NCBI GenBank assembly: GCA_016709545.1
Contig: JADJMO010000006.1
Coordinates: 434,001-498,000, forward strand
DNA length: 64,000 nucleotides
Source: Myxococcales bacterium
Lineage (GTDB): Bacteria > Myxococcota_A > Polyangia > Polyangiales > JADJMO01
Reading direction: 5' to 3'
The notes beneath the pieces were generated by a model. That model was not told the DNA's origin. It did not search any database and saw nothing but the letters and a program-made list of their open reading frames with translations. The translations under genes and the position numbers were made by a program. Positions 20,479 through 31,660 of this stretch are shown here, piece by piece (position 1 is the stretch's first letter; the number at the start of each line of letters is the position of its first letter).

Positions 20479-21237
20479 TTACACCCGTTGTGACTTCGCC
20501 ACGTCCACGAGCTCACCCTGGCGGAGCGGAGCGATGACCGAGGCCTCGACGTCGAACTCGTCCGGATAGTGCACGAGGCGCATCTTCTGCCGGAGCGGCG
20601 CGGGCAGTGCGGCGAGCGCAGAATACGGCGTGTGTGTGCCGTGGTTGGTCTCGTGGACCACCAGATCCGCCGTCGAGAGCCACTCGATCAGCGTCGGATC
20701 GAACGAGGTGTCGGCGCTGTGCCCGAGGGTCTGGCCGGCTGCCGTGATCCGCAGCGCCGTGGTCGGGATGTGATGCAGGGTGTGGCGACATTCGAGGGAA
20801 AAGGGCCCGCACGGGACCGCGCGACCCTCCTCGAGCAGGTGCACGTCGAAGTAGTCGTCGAGGTGCATCTCGATCGGCGGGGCACCGACGGCGGGCTGCA
20901 GGTGTCGCATGCCGGCGGCGAGGTGTCCCTGCCAGAGCTCCTCGAGCACGTCGCGGTGCAAGTAGAGCGGGAGCTTGCGCTGCTGCACGAAGCGCAGGAA
21001 GAAGGCGAACGACTCGAGACCCGAGCAGTGGTCGGCGTGGAGGTGGGTGAGCACCACCGCCTCGATGCGCTCGGGGCCGAGCGTGAGTCCTGCCTGCACG
21101 GTCGCCTCGCGCAGCATCTTCTGGATGGGGTGCGGGCAGTCGACGAGGATCCAGTGGTCGTCGTGCTCGACCGCGAGGCAGGTCGAGTAGTAGCGCGCGG
21201 CGAAGGCGTCGCCGACGCCGAGGGGCAGGAGCCGCAT
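20479..21237 (-). CDS. MBL-fold metallo-hydrolase
   Basis: 252-aa metallo-beta-lactamase-fold hydrolase. The zinc motif is HLHADH at residues 65-70, preceded by VDCPHPIQ; further metal-site residues are in HTLHHIPTTALRI, GHSADTSFDP and VVHETNH. The layout is close to ribonuclease Z/phosphodiesterase-like members of the fold, but the substrate cannot be assigned. It lies in a leftward gene run between the methyltransferase (34-nt gap) and the DUF4349 lipoprotein. Confidence 0.88.
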   Translation of the reverse strand: MRLLPLGVGDAFAARYYSTCLAVEHDDHWILVDCPHPIQKMLREATVQAGLTLGPERIEAVVLTHLHADHCSGLESFAFFLRFVQQRKLPLYLHRDVLEELWQGHLAAGMRHLQPAVGAPPIEMHLDDYFDVHLLEEGRAVPCGPFSLECRHTLHHIPTTALRITAAGQTLGHSADTSFDPTLIEWLSTADLVVHETNHGTHTPYSALAALPAPLRQKMRLVHYPDEFDVEASVIAPLRQGELVDVAKSQRV

Positions 21238-21271
21238 GACCGCGAGCGTAGGGTCGCCCCCCCGCGAGGGT

Positions 21272-22059
21272 CTAGCGGGCGCGGCAGGTGTAGACGAGCG
21301 AGTCCGCGTGCCGGTCGGCCGGCGCGCCGCCGAAGTCACCGGCGAGCGACTCGATGGCGAAGCCGTTGTAGTGGAGCAGCGCCTCGAGCTCGGCGGGGAA
21401 GAACTGCCGGTGCGCGAGCGGCGTGACGAACGAGTGGTCGTCGGCCTCGTGCTCCATCGCGACGAACAGCACCTGCCGCAGGGGCTCGTAGTCGAAGCGC
21501 TCGCGGTAGCGGTAGCGGCGCCCGTCGGGGTGGCGGACGTCGGGCAGGCGATACGTGCGCGAAGGGTCTCGCGCGAGGTCGATGGGTGACGGCATGCTCA
21601 CGTCGAACACGAACCGGCCCTTGGGCGCGAGGTGCGCGCGGACGCGCGCGAGGAACCGCTCGACGTCCTCGCGCGTGTAGAGGTGGAGGAACGTGTTGAA
21701 CGTGCAGAGCACGAGCGGGAAGCGCGCGCCCGGCACCTTCTTGTCGCGCATGTCGCCGCGGAGCAGGCGTACCCTCCCGCGCACGTCTTCCTTCTCGTTG
21801 GCGAGGCGCGCGCGCAGATCGGCGAGCATCTCGGCGCTCAGGTCGACGCCGGTGACGGGGACCCCGGCGCGCGCGATGGGGAGCGCGATGCGGCCGTTGC
21901 CGCACCCGTACTCGAGGACGGAGCGGGCACCGCGCGCGAGCTCGACGTAGAACCGCACGTCCTCGCTGCGGCGCGCGTAGGTGCGGGCGTACAGCGCCGG
22001 GTCCTCGTAGTGCGCGGACGAGCCGACCTCGAGCTCGCGATCGGCGCCGCGACGGGCCA

Positions 22060-22060
<1 letters not shown>
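21272..22060 (-). CDS. Class I SAM-dependent methyltransferase
   Basis: 262-aa methyltransferase. Motif I is VLEYGCGNGRIALPIA (about 48-63), then VTGVDLSAEML and FPLVLCTFNTFLHLYT, as in methyltransferase_25/41-type domains. The C-terminal half has the DYEPLRQVLFVAMEHE strand and FFPAELEALLHYNGF helix common to small-molecule methyltransferases. The acceptor is unknown. The ATG shares one base with the stop of the upstream zinc-ribbon gene (TGATG), so the two are translationally coupled. Confidence 0.88.
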
Positions 22061-23922
<1,862 letters not shown>

Positions 23923-23994
23923 GGCGGGAGCAGCTTAGGAGATCCCCACGCGGTTCGCACTGCTCGAACCCGTGTCGGCCTGCGTGGCGATCCG

Positions 23995-24927
23995 TTACGC
24001 GTGCTTCGGAGGCGCCGATTTCGAGGGCGGAACGTCGATCTCGATCTGGTCGACGCCGCGCACCCGCGCGCGCACGAGGGCCACGCCCGCTCGCTCGATC
24101 ACGTCGGGGCCGCTCTCGGCCGACGGCGGGATCCACACGGCGGCGCCGATGCAGACCGTGACGTTTCGCGCGGCGTCGAGCTCGAACGGCTCCTTGGACA
24201 CGGCGCGCGACATGCGATCGGCGACGACCTGGGCCGCGTGCGCGTCGGCGCCGGGCAGGAGCACGATGAGCTCGTCGTCCAGGAAGCGCGCGAGCAGGTC
24301 GTACTCGCGACGACCGGCGCGGAGGCGGCGGGCGAGCTCCTCGAGCAGCTCGTCGCCGCGGGCCTGGCCGAGCTGGGTGTTCAGCTGGCCCATGTTGTCG
24401 ACGTCGATGCGCAGGAGCGCGTAGCTGTCCCAGGCGCGTGCCGCGCGGCCGTGCTCGCGCTCGAGCTCCTCGAGGAAGCGGCGGCGGTTCGGCAGCTGGG
24501 TGAGGGCGTCGGTGGCGGTGACCTGCTCGAGACGGGTGAGCAGCTGCTGCGAGCGACGCTCGGCGGACCGCTCGCGCGTGAGATCGCGCACGACGCCGAC
24601 CCAGCCGAGCAACCCGGCGCCGCCCTGGATCGGCGTGGTCGCGAAGCGCACGATGCGCGGCGAAGGACGCTGCAGCTCGAGCTCGGTGACCTGCTGCACG
24701 GCGCCGCCCGCGGCGTAGGCCATGTCGCGCAGGGTGTCGGGCTCGTCGCAGGCCTGGGCGAGCCGCGCGACGACGTAGTCCTGCGGGTGACCGACCAGCG
24801 CGGCGGGCTCGACGCCGAAGAGCTCGCCGATGCGCCGACCGACGACGCGACAGCGACCATCCCGATCGAACACGAGCACACCCTCGTCGGCGACCTCGAG
24901 GATCGCCATGAGCGCCTCTTCCTGCAT
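23995..24927 (-). CDS. PAS-GGDEF domain protein with degenerate GGDEF motif
   Basis: 310 aa. A PAS domain (about 5-125: ILEVADEGVLVFDRDGRCRV, ending VGVVRDLTRER) is followed by a GGDEF domain beginning at TDALTQLPNRRRFLEELE. Diguanylate cyclases make cyclic di-GMP from GTP at the GG[D/E]EF loop; here the loop reads ARFLDDELIVLLP, so both glycines are replaced (LDDEL). The Asp of RIDVDNMGQLN is retained. It may be a GTP-binding receptor or sensor instead of a cyclase. There is no transmembrane segment, so it is cytoplasmic. It sits 29 nt after recQ in the same direction. Confidence 0.85.
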   Translation of the reverse strand: MQEEALMAILEVADEGVLVFDRDGRCRVVGRRIGELFGVEPAALVGHPQDYVVARLAQACDEPDTLRDMAYAAGGAVQQVTELELQRPSPRIVRFATTPIQGGAGLLGWVGVVRDLTRERSAERRSQQLLTRLEQVTATDALTQLPNRRRFLEELEREHGRAARAWDSYALLRIDVDNMGQLNTQLGQARGDELLEELARRLRAGRREYDLLARFLDDELIVLLPGADAHAAQVVADRMSRAVSKEPFELDAARNVTVCIGAAVWIPPSAESGPDVIERAGVALVRARVRGVDQIEIDVPPSKSAPPKHA

Positions 24928-24956
24928 GCCCGAAGGACCGTACCAGAGATCCCGCG

Positions 24957-26879
24957 CTACGGCGTGCGCCGGATCACCTCGAGGAACGCAGGGCCGTAGG
25001 CCTCGACGCGGTAGGGGCCCATGCCCGGCACCGTGAGCATCGCCGCGGCGTCGCGTGGCCGCACCTCCGCCATCGCGACGAGCGTGCTGTCGTGCGCGAC
25101 GACGTAAGGTGGGACCTTGCGCAGCTTGGCGAGCTCGGCGCGCGCCGCGCGGAGGGCCTCGAACAGCGCGCCCCCGGCGCCCTCCACCTTCGCGGCCTTG
25201 CTCGCCCGGGGCGAACGGCTGCGCTCGCGCATCTCCTTGGGCAGCCGGAAGCGCGCGCGGGCCTCGCCGCGCATGATGCGCCCGCCGTCGGCAGTGAGGA
25301 TCGGCACCGGGTGGTCGGTGGCGGTGAGGTCGATCCAGCCGGTGGCGAGCATGCCGCGCAGGAGCGCGAGAACCCAGGCCTGCGGCTTGTCCTTCAAGAG
25401 GCCGAACGTGGAGAGCTGGTCGAAGCCGAACCGCTCGACGCGGTCGCTGCGCTCGCCGCGGAGCATCTCGGCGACGGCGACGAGACCGCCACGGCCGCGG
25501 GCGCGCGCGACGCCGGCGAGCGCCTTCTTGACGACCAGCGCTTCTTCTTCGGCGAGCTCCTCGGCCTCGCCGCGCTCGTCGGACTCGGTGCAGACGTCGC
25601 AGTGCCCGCACCCGCCGAGCACCTCTTGCTCGTCGCCGAAGTAGCGGAGGATGAAGTCGTGCCGGCAGGCACCGGCGTCGAGGTAGCGGAGGATCTCGCG
25701 GAACAGGCCCCACTGGCGGGCGGCGACCTCGCGCGGGGCGGGGCCGTCGTCGCCGAGCTCGCAGAGGCGGCGGCGGACGGCGACGTCCATGCCGCTGCAG
25801 AGCAAGAGGCCGTGCGCCTCCTCGCCGTCGCGGCCGGCGCGGCCGACCTCCTGGTAGTAGCCCTCGAGCGAGCCCGGCGGCTGCGCGTGCACGACGATGC
25901 GCACGTCGGCGCGATCGATGCCCATGCCGAAGGCGTTGGTGGCGGTGACCACGGGGAGCTTGCCGCTCGCGAAGCGCGCGTTCACGTCGGCGCGCAGGTC
26001 GCCGTCCAGGCCCGCGTGGTAGGCCGCGACCTCGAAGCCCTTGTCCCTGAGGTGGCTCGCGTACTGCTCGGTGGTCTTTCGCGTGGCGCAGTAGACGATG
26101 CCCGCGCCCTTCGGGGCTCGCGCGGTGCCGAGCGTGCGCAGGAGCGCGTCCTCGACGGCGCGGCGCGCCTCCTTCGGGCCCTCGACGTGGCGCGCCTCGA
26201 GGTGCAGGTTCTCGCGGGCGAAACCCCGGACGACGACGTGCGGGTCGCGGAGGCCGAGGCGGGCGACGATCTCCTCGCGCACGCGCGGCGTGGCGGTGGC
26301 GGTGCACGCGAGGATGCGGCGGGGCGCGAGGCGCGTGAGGACGTCGCCGAGGCGCAGGTAGTCGGGGCGGAAGTCGTGGCCCCACTGCGCAATGCAGTGC
26401 GCCTCGTCGACCGCGACCATCTCGACGCGGCACGCGCGGAGGAAATCGACGAACCAGTCGGAGGCGAGCCGCTCGGGCGCGCAGTAGAGGAGCTCGTAGT
26501 GGCCGGCGCGCGCGTCGCGTTCGCGCTGGCGGCGCAGCTCCGGGTCGACCGTGGAGGCGAGGAACGACGCGCGGATGCCGCGCGCGGTGAGGCCGCGGAC
26601 CTGGTCCTCCATCAGCGCGACGAGCGGCGAGATGACCACCGTGAGGCCGGGCAGCATCACCGCGGGCAGCTGGTAGGTGAGGGATTTGCCGCCGCCGGTC
26701 GGCGCGACCACGAGCACCTGGCCGGGGGAGCCGAGCAGGGCGTCGATGGCCTCGCGCTGCCAGGGGCGGAAGCTGTCGAGGCCGAAGCGCTTCTGCAGCA
26801 CCTCGTCCATCGAGGCCCCCTCGATCTTCGGGGCCGCTTCCTCGGGCATCATCATCGGTGCGTTCTCTACCACGAGCAT
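24957..26879 (-). CDS. recQ: ATP-dependent DNA helicase RecQ
   Basis: 640-aa 3'-5' DNA helicase for recombination and fork repair. Walker A is APTGGGKS (59-66), the DEAH box is VDEAHCIAQWGHDFRPDY (157-174), and the later motifs TNAFGMGIDR and QEVGRAGRDG are present. The zinc-binding domain has CRHDFILRYF...CGHCDVC. A winged-helix region and a C-terminal HRDC-like domain (LFEALRAARAELAKLRKVP...AMLTVPGMGP) complete the typical architecture. The first ATG is used; ATGs at codons 9-11 and 24 are alternatives. No other recombination gene is adjacent. Confidence 0.95.
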   Translation of the reverse strand: MLVVENAPMMMPEEAAPKIEGASMDEVLQKRFGLDSFRPWQREAIDALLGSPGQVLVVAPTGGGKSLTYQLPAVMLPGLTVVISPLVALMEDQVRGLTARGIRASFLASTVDPELRRQRERDARAGHYELLYCAPERLASDWFVDFLRACRVEMVAVDEAHCIAQWGHDFRPDYLRLGDVLTRLAPRRILACTATATPRVREEIVARLGLRDPHVVVRGFARENLHLEARHVEGPKEARRAVEDALLRTLGTARAPKGAGIVYCATRKTTEQYASHLRDKGFEVAAYHAGLDGDLRADVNARFASGKLPVVTATNAFGMGIDRADVRIVVHAQPPGSLEGYYQEVGRAGRDGEEAHGLLLCSGMDVAVRRRLCELGDDGPAPREVAARQWGLFREILRYLDAGACRHDFILRYFGDEQEVLGGCGHCDVCTESDERGEAEELAEEEALVVKKALAGVARARGRGGLVAVAEMLRGERSDRVERFGFDQLSTFGLLKDKPQAWVLALLRGMLATGWIDLTATDHPVPILTADGGRIMRGEARARFRLPKEMRERSRSPRASKAAKVEGAGGALFEALRAARAELAKLRKVPPYVVAHDSTLVAMAEVRPRDAAAMLTVPGMGPYRVEAYGPAFLEVIRRTP

Positions 26880-26916
26880 GATGCCGTGGGTCGGCGCGAG
26901 CCGCCGCGGAGTTGCG

Positions 26917-29900
26917 TCAGGCAGAGAGCGGCCAGGGCAGGTGCCCCGCGACCCGGGAAATCGAGCGCATCGCGGCGCGCACGGCCGGCACCGTCCAGCG
27001 GTCGCGCGGGTCGTGGCGCAGGGTGTGCTGCAGGAGCTCGGTGAGCGGTCGCACGTGCGACACGCGCTCGAGCCCCTCGGGGTTGCCGTCGTGCACGAGG
27101 TGCTTGCTCACGATCGACATGGTGGTCGGGCCGTCGAACAGGGTCTGCCCGGTGAGCACCTCGTAGGCCACGGCCCCGAAGGCGTAGACGTCCGCCGGCA
27201 GCGGCGAGGGCTCGCTCAGGTCCTCGGGGGTGACGCCCCAGATCTCTGGCGCGCCGTAGTTGCCGGTCGCGCACCCCGGCCGGAGCACGCGGCCCGCGAG
27301 GCCGAAGTCCACGAGGCACGGGGTCTGCCCCTGGCGCAGCACCACGTTGCTCGGCTTGAGATCGAGGTGGGCGATCGCGTGGCGGTGCATGGTCTCGAGG
27401 CCGGAGAGCACGCCGTCGAGGAACGCGAACGCGCGACCGCAGGTGAGGCCCTGCTGCCCGGCGCCACCGCCCTCGACGAACCGCTCGAGCGTGGGGCCCT
27501 CGATGAGCTCCATCACGAGGATCGGCTTCGGGCGCGCGGCGAGGTCGAAGGTGACGAAGCGCGCGAGGTTGTGGTCGGCGGGGAGGCCGAGCAGCGCCGA
27601 CGCCTCGGCGCGGAAGAACGCGAGGAACTGCTCCTCGGAGAGCGCGGCCGCGGCGCTTCCGTCGTAGTCGGGCACCTTGAGCGCGAAGGTCTCGGCGGTC
27701 GGGTCGTGGCGCTCCTCGGTGCGCTTGGCGACGAACACCGAGCTCGCCGCGCCGGACCCGAGCGGACGGACGATGTAGAACCCGCCGAGCGTGCGGCGCG
27801 AGCCGAGCCACCCGGGGAGCTGCTCGGCCGCGCTCACGAGCTGGATCGGCGCGACGCCCTCCTCGCTCCCGAGGTCGAACGGGCGCTGCACGATGTCGTC
27901 GAGGACGTCGGCCACGATGCGCACGAGGGGTGGCGGCAGCATGCGACGCAGCTCCGCGACGAACTCGGTGGCGGCCGCCTCGGCGTCCTTCGGCGCGGGT
28001 TCGGCGAGGCGCGAGAGCAGCGCCGAGAGCTTGCCCGCGGCGGCGGTGACGACCGACGACGACGGCGCCTCGTCGGCCCCGAGCACGCGGAGTCGCGCGC
28101 CGGCCTCGATCTGCGCGTAGGAGTGCGCCGCGGCGGGCAGCGCCTCGATCGCGTCGTTGGCGAGCTGGGGGATGTGGGAGCGCGCGTCGATGCCGTCGAG
28201 CTTCTCGAGCGCGCGGGCGAAGCGCACGAGCACCGCGCGCAGCGCCTCGCCGCGGCCGGTGCCGTCGTCGCCGATGGCCGCGGCGATGTCGAGCACGGCG
28301 TCGATGCGGTGGTGCATCGGCGACGAGAGCGGCTCGTCTTCGTCGTCGTCCTCCGGCAGCCCCGAAGGGCGCGAGAGGCGTTCGCCGGGGAGCGGCAACG
28401 CCTCCTCGGCCGACGACGCGCGGGTGAAGCGCGCCCACGCCGAGAGCGCGGCCTCGACGTCGGGCTGCATGCTGGCCTCGGCGAGGGTGATGACGTCGCT
28501 CGTGCCGTCGAGCCGGCCCGCGCACACCATCATCACGTCGACCGGGTCGCACGCGCCCTCGCGGACCAGGGCGTCGAGCACGCGCGCGAGCGTGGCGCAG
28601 AGCGTGCGGTGGAGCGGCGAGCGGCCCTCGGCCACGAGGCGGGCGAGCAGCGTGGTCGCGGCCTCGATGCGGCGCGCGTGCAGCTGCTCGGCGCGCGCGT
28701 CGTCGTCGGACTCGAGGTCTTCGGCGTCGAGCAGGTGGAGCAGGGCGCGCAGGCGGCGACCGCTGCCCGCGCGCGCGGTCTTGGTGGCCGCGGGGGTGCC
28801 CTGCTCACGCGCGAGGAGCCAGCGACCGAGACGGTCCTGCAGGTCGACGAGGCCGGCGGTCGGGGGGGCGCGCTCGGTGTCGCGCACCCCGACGGTGAGC
28901 AGATCGGAGAGCGTGGGCTCCTCGACGATGCCCTGGTCGAGGTCGCGCAGCAGCAGGACGGCCGTGCGCTGCGCGAGCCCCGTGCTCGCCTCACCGAGCC
29001 CCTCGAGCGTGGAGAGGGCGGTCTTGGCGGCCTCGAGCGCCTCGAGCGCGGCCGCGTGCGCCTCGCGCGCGCCCTGGTCGACGAACAGCTGCAGCGCGCG
29101 CTGGACCGCTTCGCGCACGGAGACGTCGGGCTCCTGCTCGGGCTCGAGATCGCGCGCGAGGGCGCGGGTGAGCACCTGCTCGTCCGGGTCCTCGAGACCC
29201 TGCGCGAGGGTGTCGCTGAGCACCGCGCGGGCCGTGAGGATCGCGCGCTTGCCCGCGTCGCCGGTCACCTCGCGGGCGATCTGCGCGATGCCCTCGGCGG
29301 TGCGGCGAGGGTCGGCGTCGACCATCGCGTCGAGCAGCTCCTCGGCGGCCTCGGGCTCGAGGTCGAGCGCGCGCGGAGGCCGAGCGCCATGGTGCTGATG
29401 ATGCCCGGATCGTGCTGCACGATCGGCCCGCGCAGGAGATCGCGCGCGCGAGACAGGGCCTTGTCGGGCGCGGTGGCGATCGCGGTCACGAGAGACACCG
29501 CCCCGCGGCGCCACTCGGTCGGGGTGAGGCGTGGGTGGAGTGCGTCGAGCGTGGCCTTGAAGTGGGTCGTGGCGACGCCGGCGAGGAGGCCGCGCGCGAC
29601 GGCCGCGTGGCGCCACACGAGCGGTTCGCGGTCGGCGAGCAGGCGCGCGAAGGGCCGCGCGATGGCCTCGGTGCCGAACACGCGCGCGGCGAACTCGTCG
29701 CCCGAGAGCGCGCGACGCGCGGCTACCATGGCGGCGCGCTCGATCATGCGCGCGGCGAGGCGCCGGGCCGGCAGGGGGCCGGTGGAGCGCGCGCCGATCC
29801 ACTCCCGGGCGAGCTCGCGGCGCGTCACGAACGCGTAGGCGAGGGGCCCCGCGTTCACTGCCCACGGTGGCGCGCTGAACACGAGCGACACGCGCGCGCG

Positions 29901-30302
29901 GAACGCGGCGCCGAACGGGCCCTTGCGCGTGCTCCGCACCATGCGCGTCGCGATGGTGGCGAAGGTCTCCGCGGTGCCGGCGTGCAGGCGCAGGAGCACC
30001 CGGCGACCGAGGTCGCGCTGCTCGGGCCCGCTCGGCAGCGCGGTGCCGAGCTCGTAGAGCGCGACCCCGACGCCCGCGGGCGACAGCCAGTCGAGGTCCT
30101 CGAAGAACTGGTTGTCGAGCGCGGTGCGGACGGCCGCGAGGATCTGGTCCGGCGGCACGCCCTCGAGCGGAGAAGGCCCGCTCGCCGAGGCGCTGCGGGC
30201 GAGGGTGGCGAGCCCCTGGCGGAACGCGGTGCGACGCTGGGTCGCGTCGCGCAACGTGGGCAGCGACAGGAGGCCGTCGAGATCGTGGGCTCGGGCGCGC
30301 AA
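26917..30302 (-). CDS. Ser/Thr protein kinase with ~800-aa helical N-terminal region, one frameshift
   Basis: About 1128 aa if repaired. The last ~280 residues are a Hanks-type kinase: glycine loop LGSGAASSVFVAKR, FALKVP lysine, LVMELIEG hinge, catalytic loop HAIAHLDLKPSNVV (HLD instead of HRD), LVDFGLAG and GAPEIW. The catalytic Asp, Lys and DFG are intact. The long N-terminal part is almost entirely helical, rich in Ala, Leu, Arg and Glu, with HEAT/TPR-like character but no clear repeat. The frame changes near 29378-29386, between ISTMALGL and RALDLEPEAAEELL. The first codon is uncertain; a TTG at 30302 is taken. The gene is divergent from plsC with a 26-bp gap. Confidence 0.78.
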
Positions 30303-30328
30303 CGAGGTAGCATGGTACCCGATCTTCG

Positions 30329-31030
30329 ATGCAGAACGATGGCTCCGTTCCTCTCACGCTGGCTGCGGTCCTGGAGACGCTGCGCATCACCCTGCCGACC
30401 CTCACCGACGCCGGCCGCGGGCGGCTGACCCGGGCGGCGTGCGACGCGCGCCTCGCCGATTGGTCGGCGCGGGTGGTCGGCCATGCCGGGATCGACCTCA
30501 GCGTGCACGGCCTGGAAGCCGCCACCGACGATACCTTCGTCCTCATGTCGAACCACCAGTCGCACTTCGACATCCCGTGCCTCTATCGGGCTTTTTGCCC
30601 GCGTTCGCTGCGGATGGTGGCCAAGACCGAGCTGTTCCGCATCCCGCTGTTCGGCCGCGCGATGCACGCCGCGGAGTTCATCGAGGTCGACCGCAAGGAC
30701 CGGGCGCAGGCGCGCGCCAGCCTCGGGCGCGCGGGCGAGCGGCTCCGCTCCGGGGTCAACGTGTGGATCGCGCCGGAGGGCACGCGCAGCGAGACGGGCC
30801 AGCTCGGGCCGTTCAAGAAGGGCGGGTTCGTGCTGGCCGAAGGGGTCGGGGTCCGCATCCTCCCGGTCACGCTCGCCGGCACGAGGCGCGTGCTGCCGGT
30901 GCACGGCAAGGGGGTCCACTTCGGCCAGCGGGTCGACGTCACCTTCCATCCCCCCATCGATCCGAGGGCGGCTTCGCGCGACGCCGTCATGGAAGACGTC
31001 CGCCGCGCGATCGCCTCGGCGCTCCCATGA
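30329..31030 (+). CDS. 1-acyl-sn-glycerol-3-phosphate acyltransferase (PlsC-like)
   Basis: 233-aa lysophosphatidic-acid-type acyltransferase for phospholipid synthesis. The HX4D catalytic motif is NHQSHFD (His76, Asp81), followed by VAKTELFRIPLFG and the EGTRS block (150-154) that binds the glycerol phosphate. There is no strong transmembrane helix, so it is likely peripheral at the inner membrane. The ATG stop overlap (ATGA) couples it to the next kinase gene. Confidence 0.93.
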   Translation: MQNDGSVPLTLAAVLETLRITLPTLTDAGRGRLTRAACDARLADWSARVVGHAGIDLSVHGLEAATDDTFVLMSNHQSHFDIPCLYRAFCPRSLRMVAKTELFRIPLFGRAMHAAEFIEVDRKDRAQARASLGRAGERLRSGVNVWIAPEGTRSETGQLGPFKKGGFVLAEGVGVRILPVTLAGTRRVLPVHGKGVHFGQRVDVTFHPPIDPRAASRDAVMEDVRRAIASALP

Positions 31031-31638
31031 CGGAGCCGCTCTCTCTCATCGGCATGTCCGGCGTGGGCAAGAGCTTCTGGGCCAAGCGCCTCGAGGCCGA
31101 CGGCTGGGTGCGCCGCGACTGCGACGGCGAGATCGCGGCGGCGCTGGGCGCGCTCGTGAGCCCCGAACCGGGCGAAGAACCCGTGCACGCCCTCGGCCGG
31201 TGGATGGGGATGCCGTGGCACGAGGGCTACGCCGCGCGCGAGGCCGAATACCTGGCGCTCGAGGAGCGCGTCACGCGGACGGCGCTCGCCGAGCTGCCAG
31301 CCCGCGGCGTGCTCGACACGACGGGGAGCGTGATCTACCTGCCGTCGCCGCTGCTGGCCGAGCTGCGCGCCCGCACGCGGGTGGTCTACCTGCGCACGCC
31401 GGCCGAGCGCTGCGCGGCGATGCTGCGCCTGTACCTCGAGGAGCCGAAGCCCGTCGTGTGGGGCGGCGCGTTCGCGGCGGGCGACGAGGCGCCCGAGGCG
31501 GCGCTGCCCCGCTGCTACGAGGAGCTCTTGCGGATCCGCGACGCGCGCTACGCCGCGCTGGCGCACGTGGTGATCGAGGCCCCCGAGCTCGTGGGGCTCG
31601 AGCTGTCGGAGTTCCTCGCGCGAATGCCCCGGGGCTGA
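31027..31638 (+). CDS. Shikimate-kinase-like P-loop kinase
   Basis: 203 aa. An N-terminal P-loop GMSGVGKSFWAKRLE (9-23) and the RRDCDGEIAAALG segment follow the shikimate kinase/AroK fold. A lid-like region lies around DTTGSVIYLPSP and VVYLRTPAERCAAMLRLY. Several shikimate-binding residues are not evident, so it may phosphorylate another small molecule; no aro genes are nearby. It is translated together with the PlsC-like gene (ATGA overlap). Confidence 0.75.
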   Translation: MTEPLSLIGMSGVGKSFWAKRLEADGWVRRDCDGEIAAALGALVSPEPGEEPVHALGRWMGMPWHEGYAAREAEYLALEERVTRTALAELPARGVLDTTGSVIYLPSPLLAELRARTRVVYLRTPAERCAAMLRLYLEEPKPVVWGGAFAAGDEAPEAALPRCYEELLRIRDARYAALAHVVIEAPELVGLELSEFLARMPRG

Positions 31639-31646
31639 CCCCGGGG
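31627..31646. terminator. GC-rich hairpin between convergent genes
   Basis: CCCCGGGG-CTGA-CCCCGGGG forms an 8-bp stem with a 4-nt loop; the stop codon of the upstream kinase lies in the loop. It separates two convergent genes (stops at 31638 and 31661), so it could end transcription from both sides. No U-tract is present. Confidence 0.45.
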
Positions 31647-31660
31647 ACACTCGTCGAGAC

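Noticed and set aside
29412..30428. Plus-strand frame overlapping the kinase N-terminus
   Set aside because: Arg/Glu/His-rich antisense product without start-site support; the minus frame has the kinase continuity.
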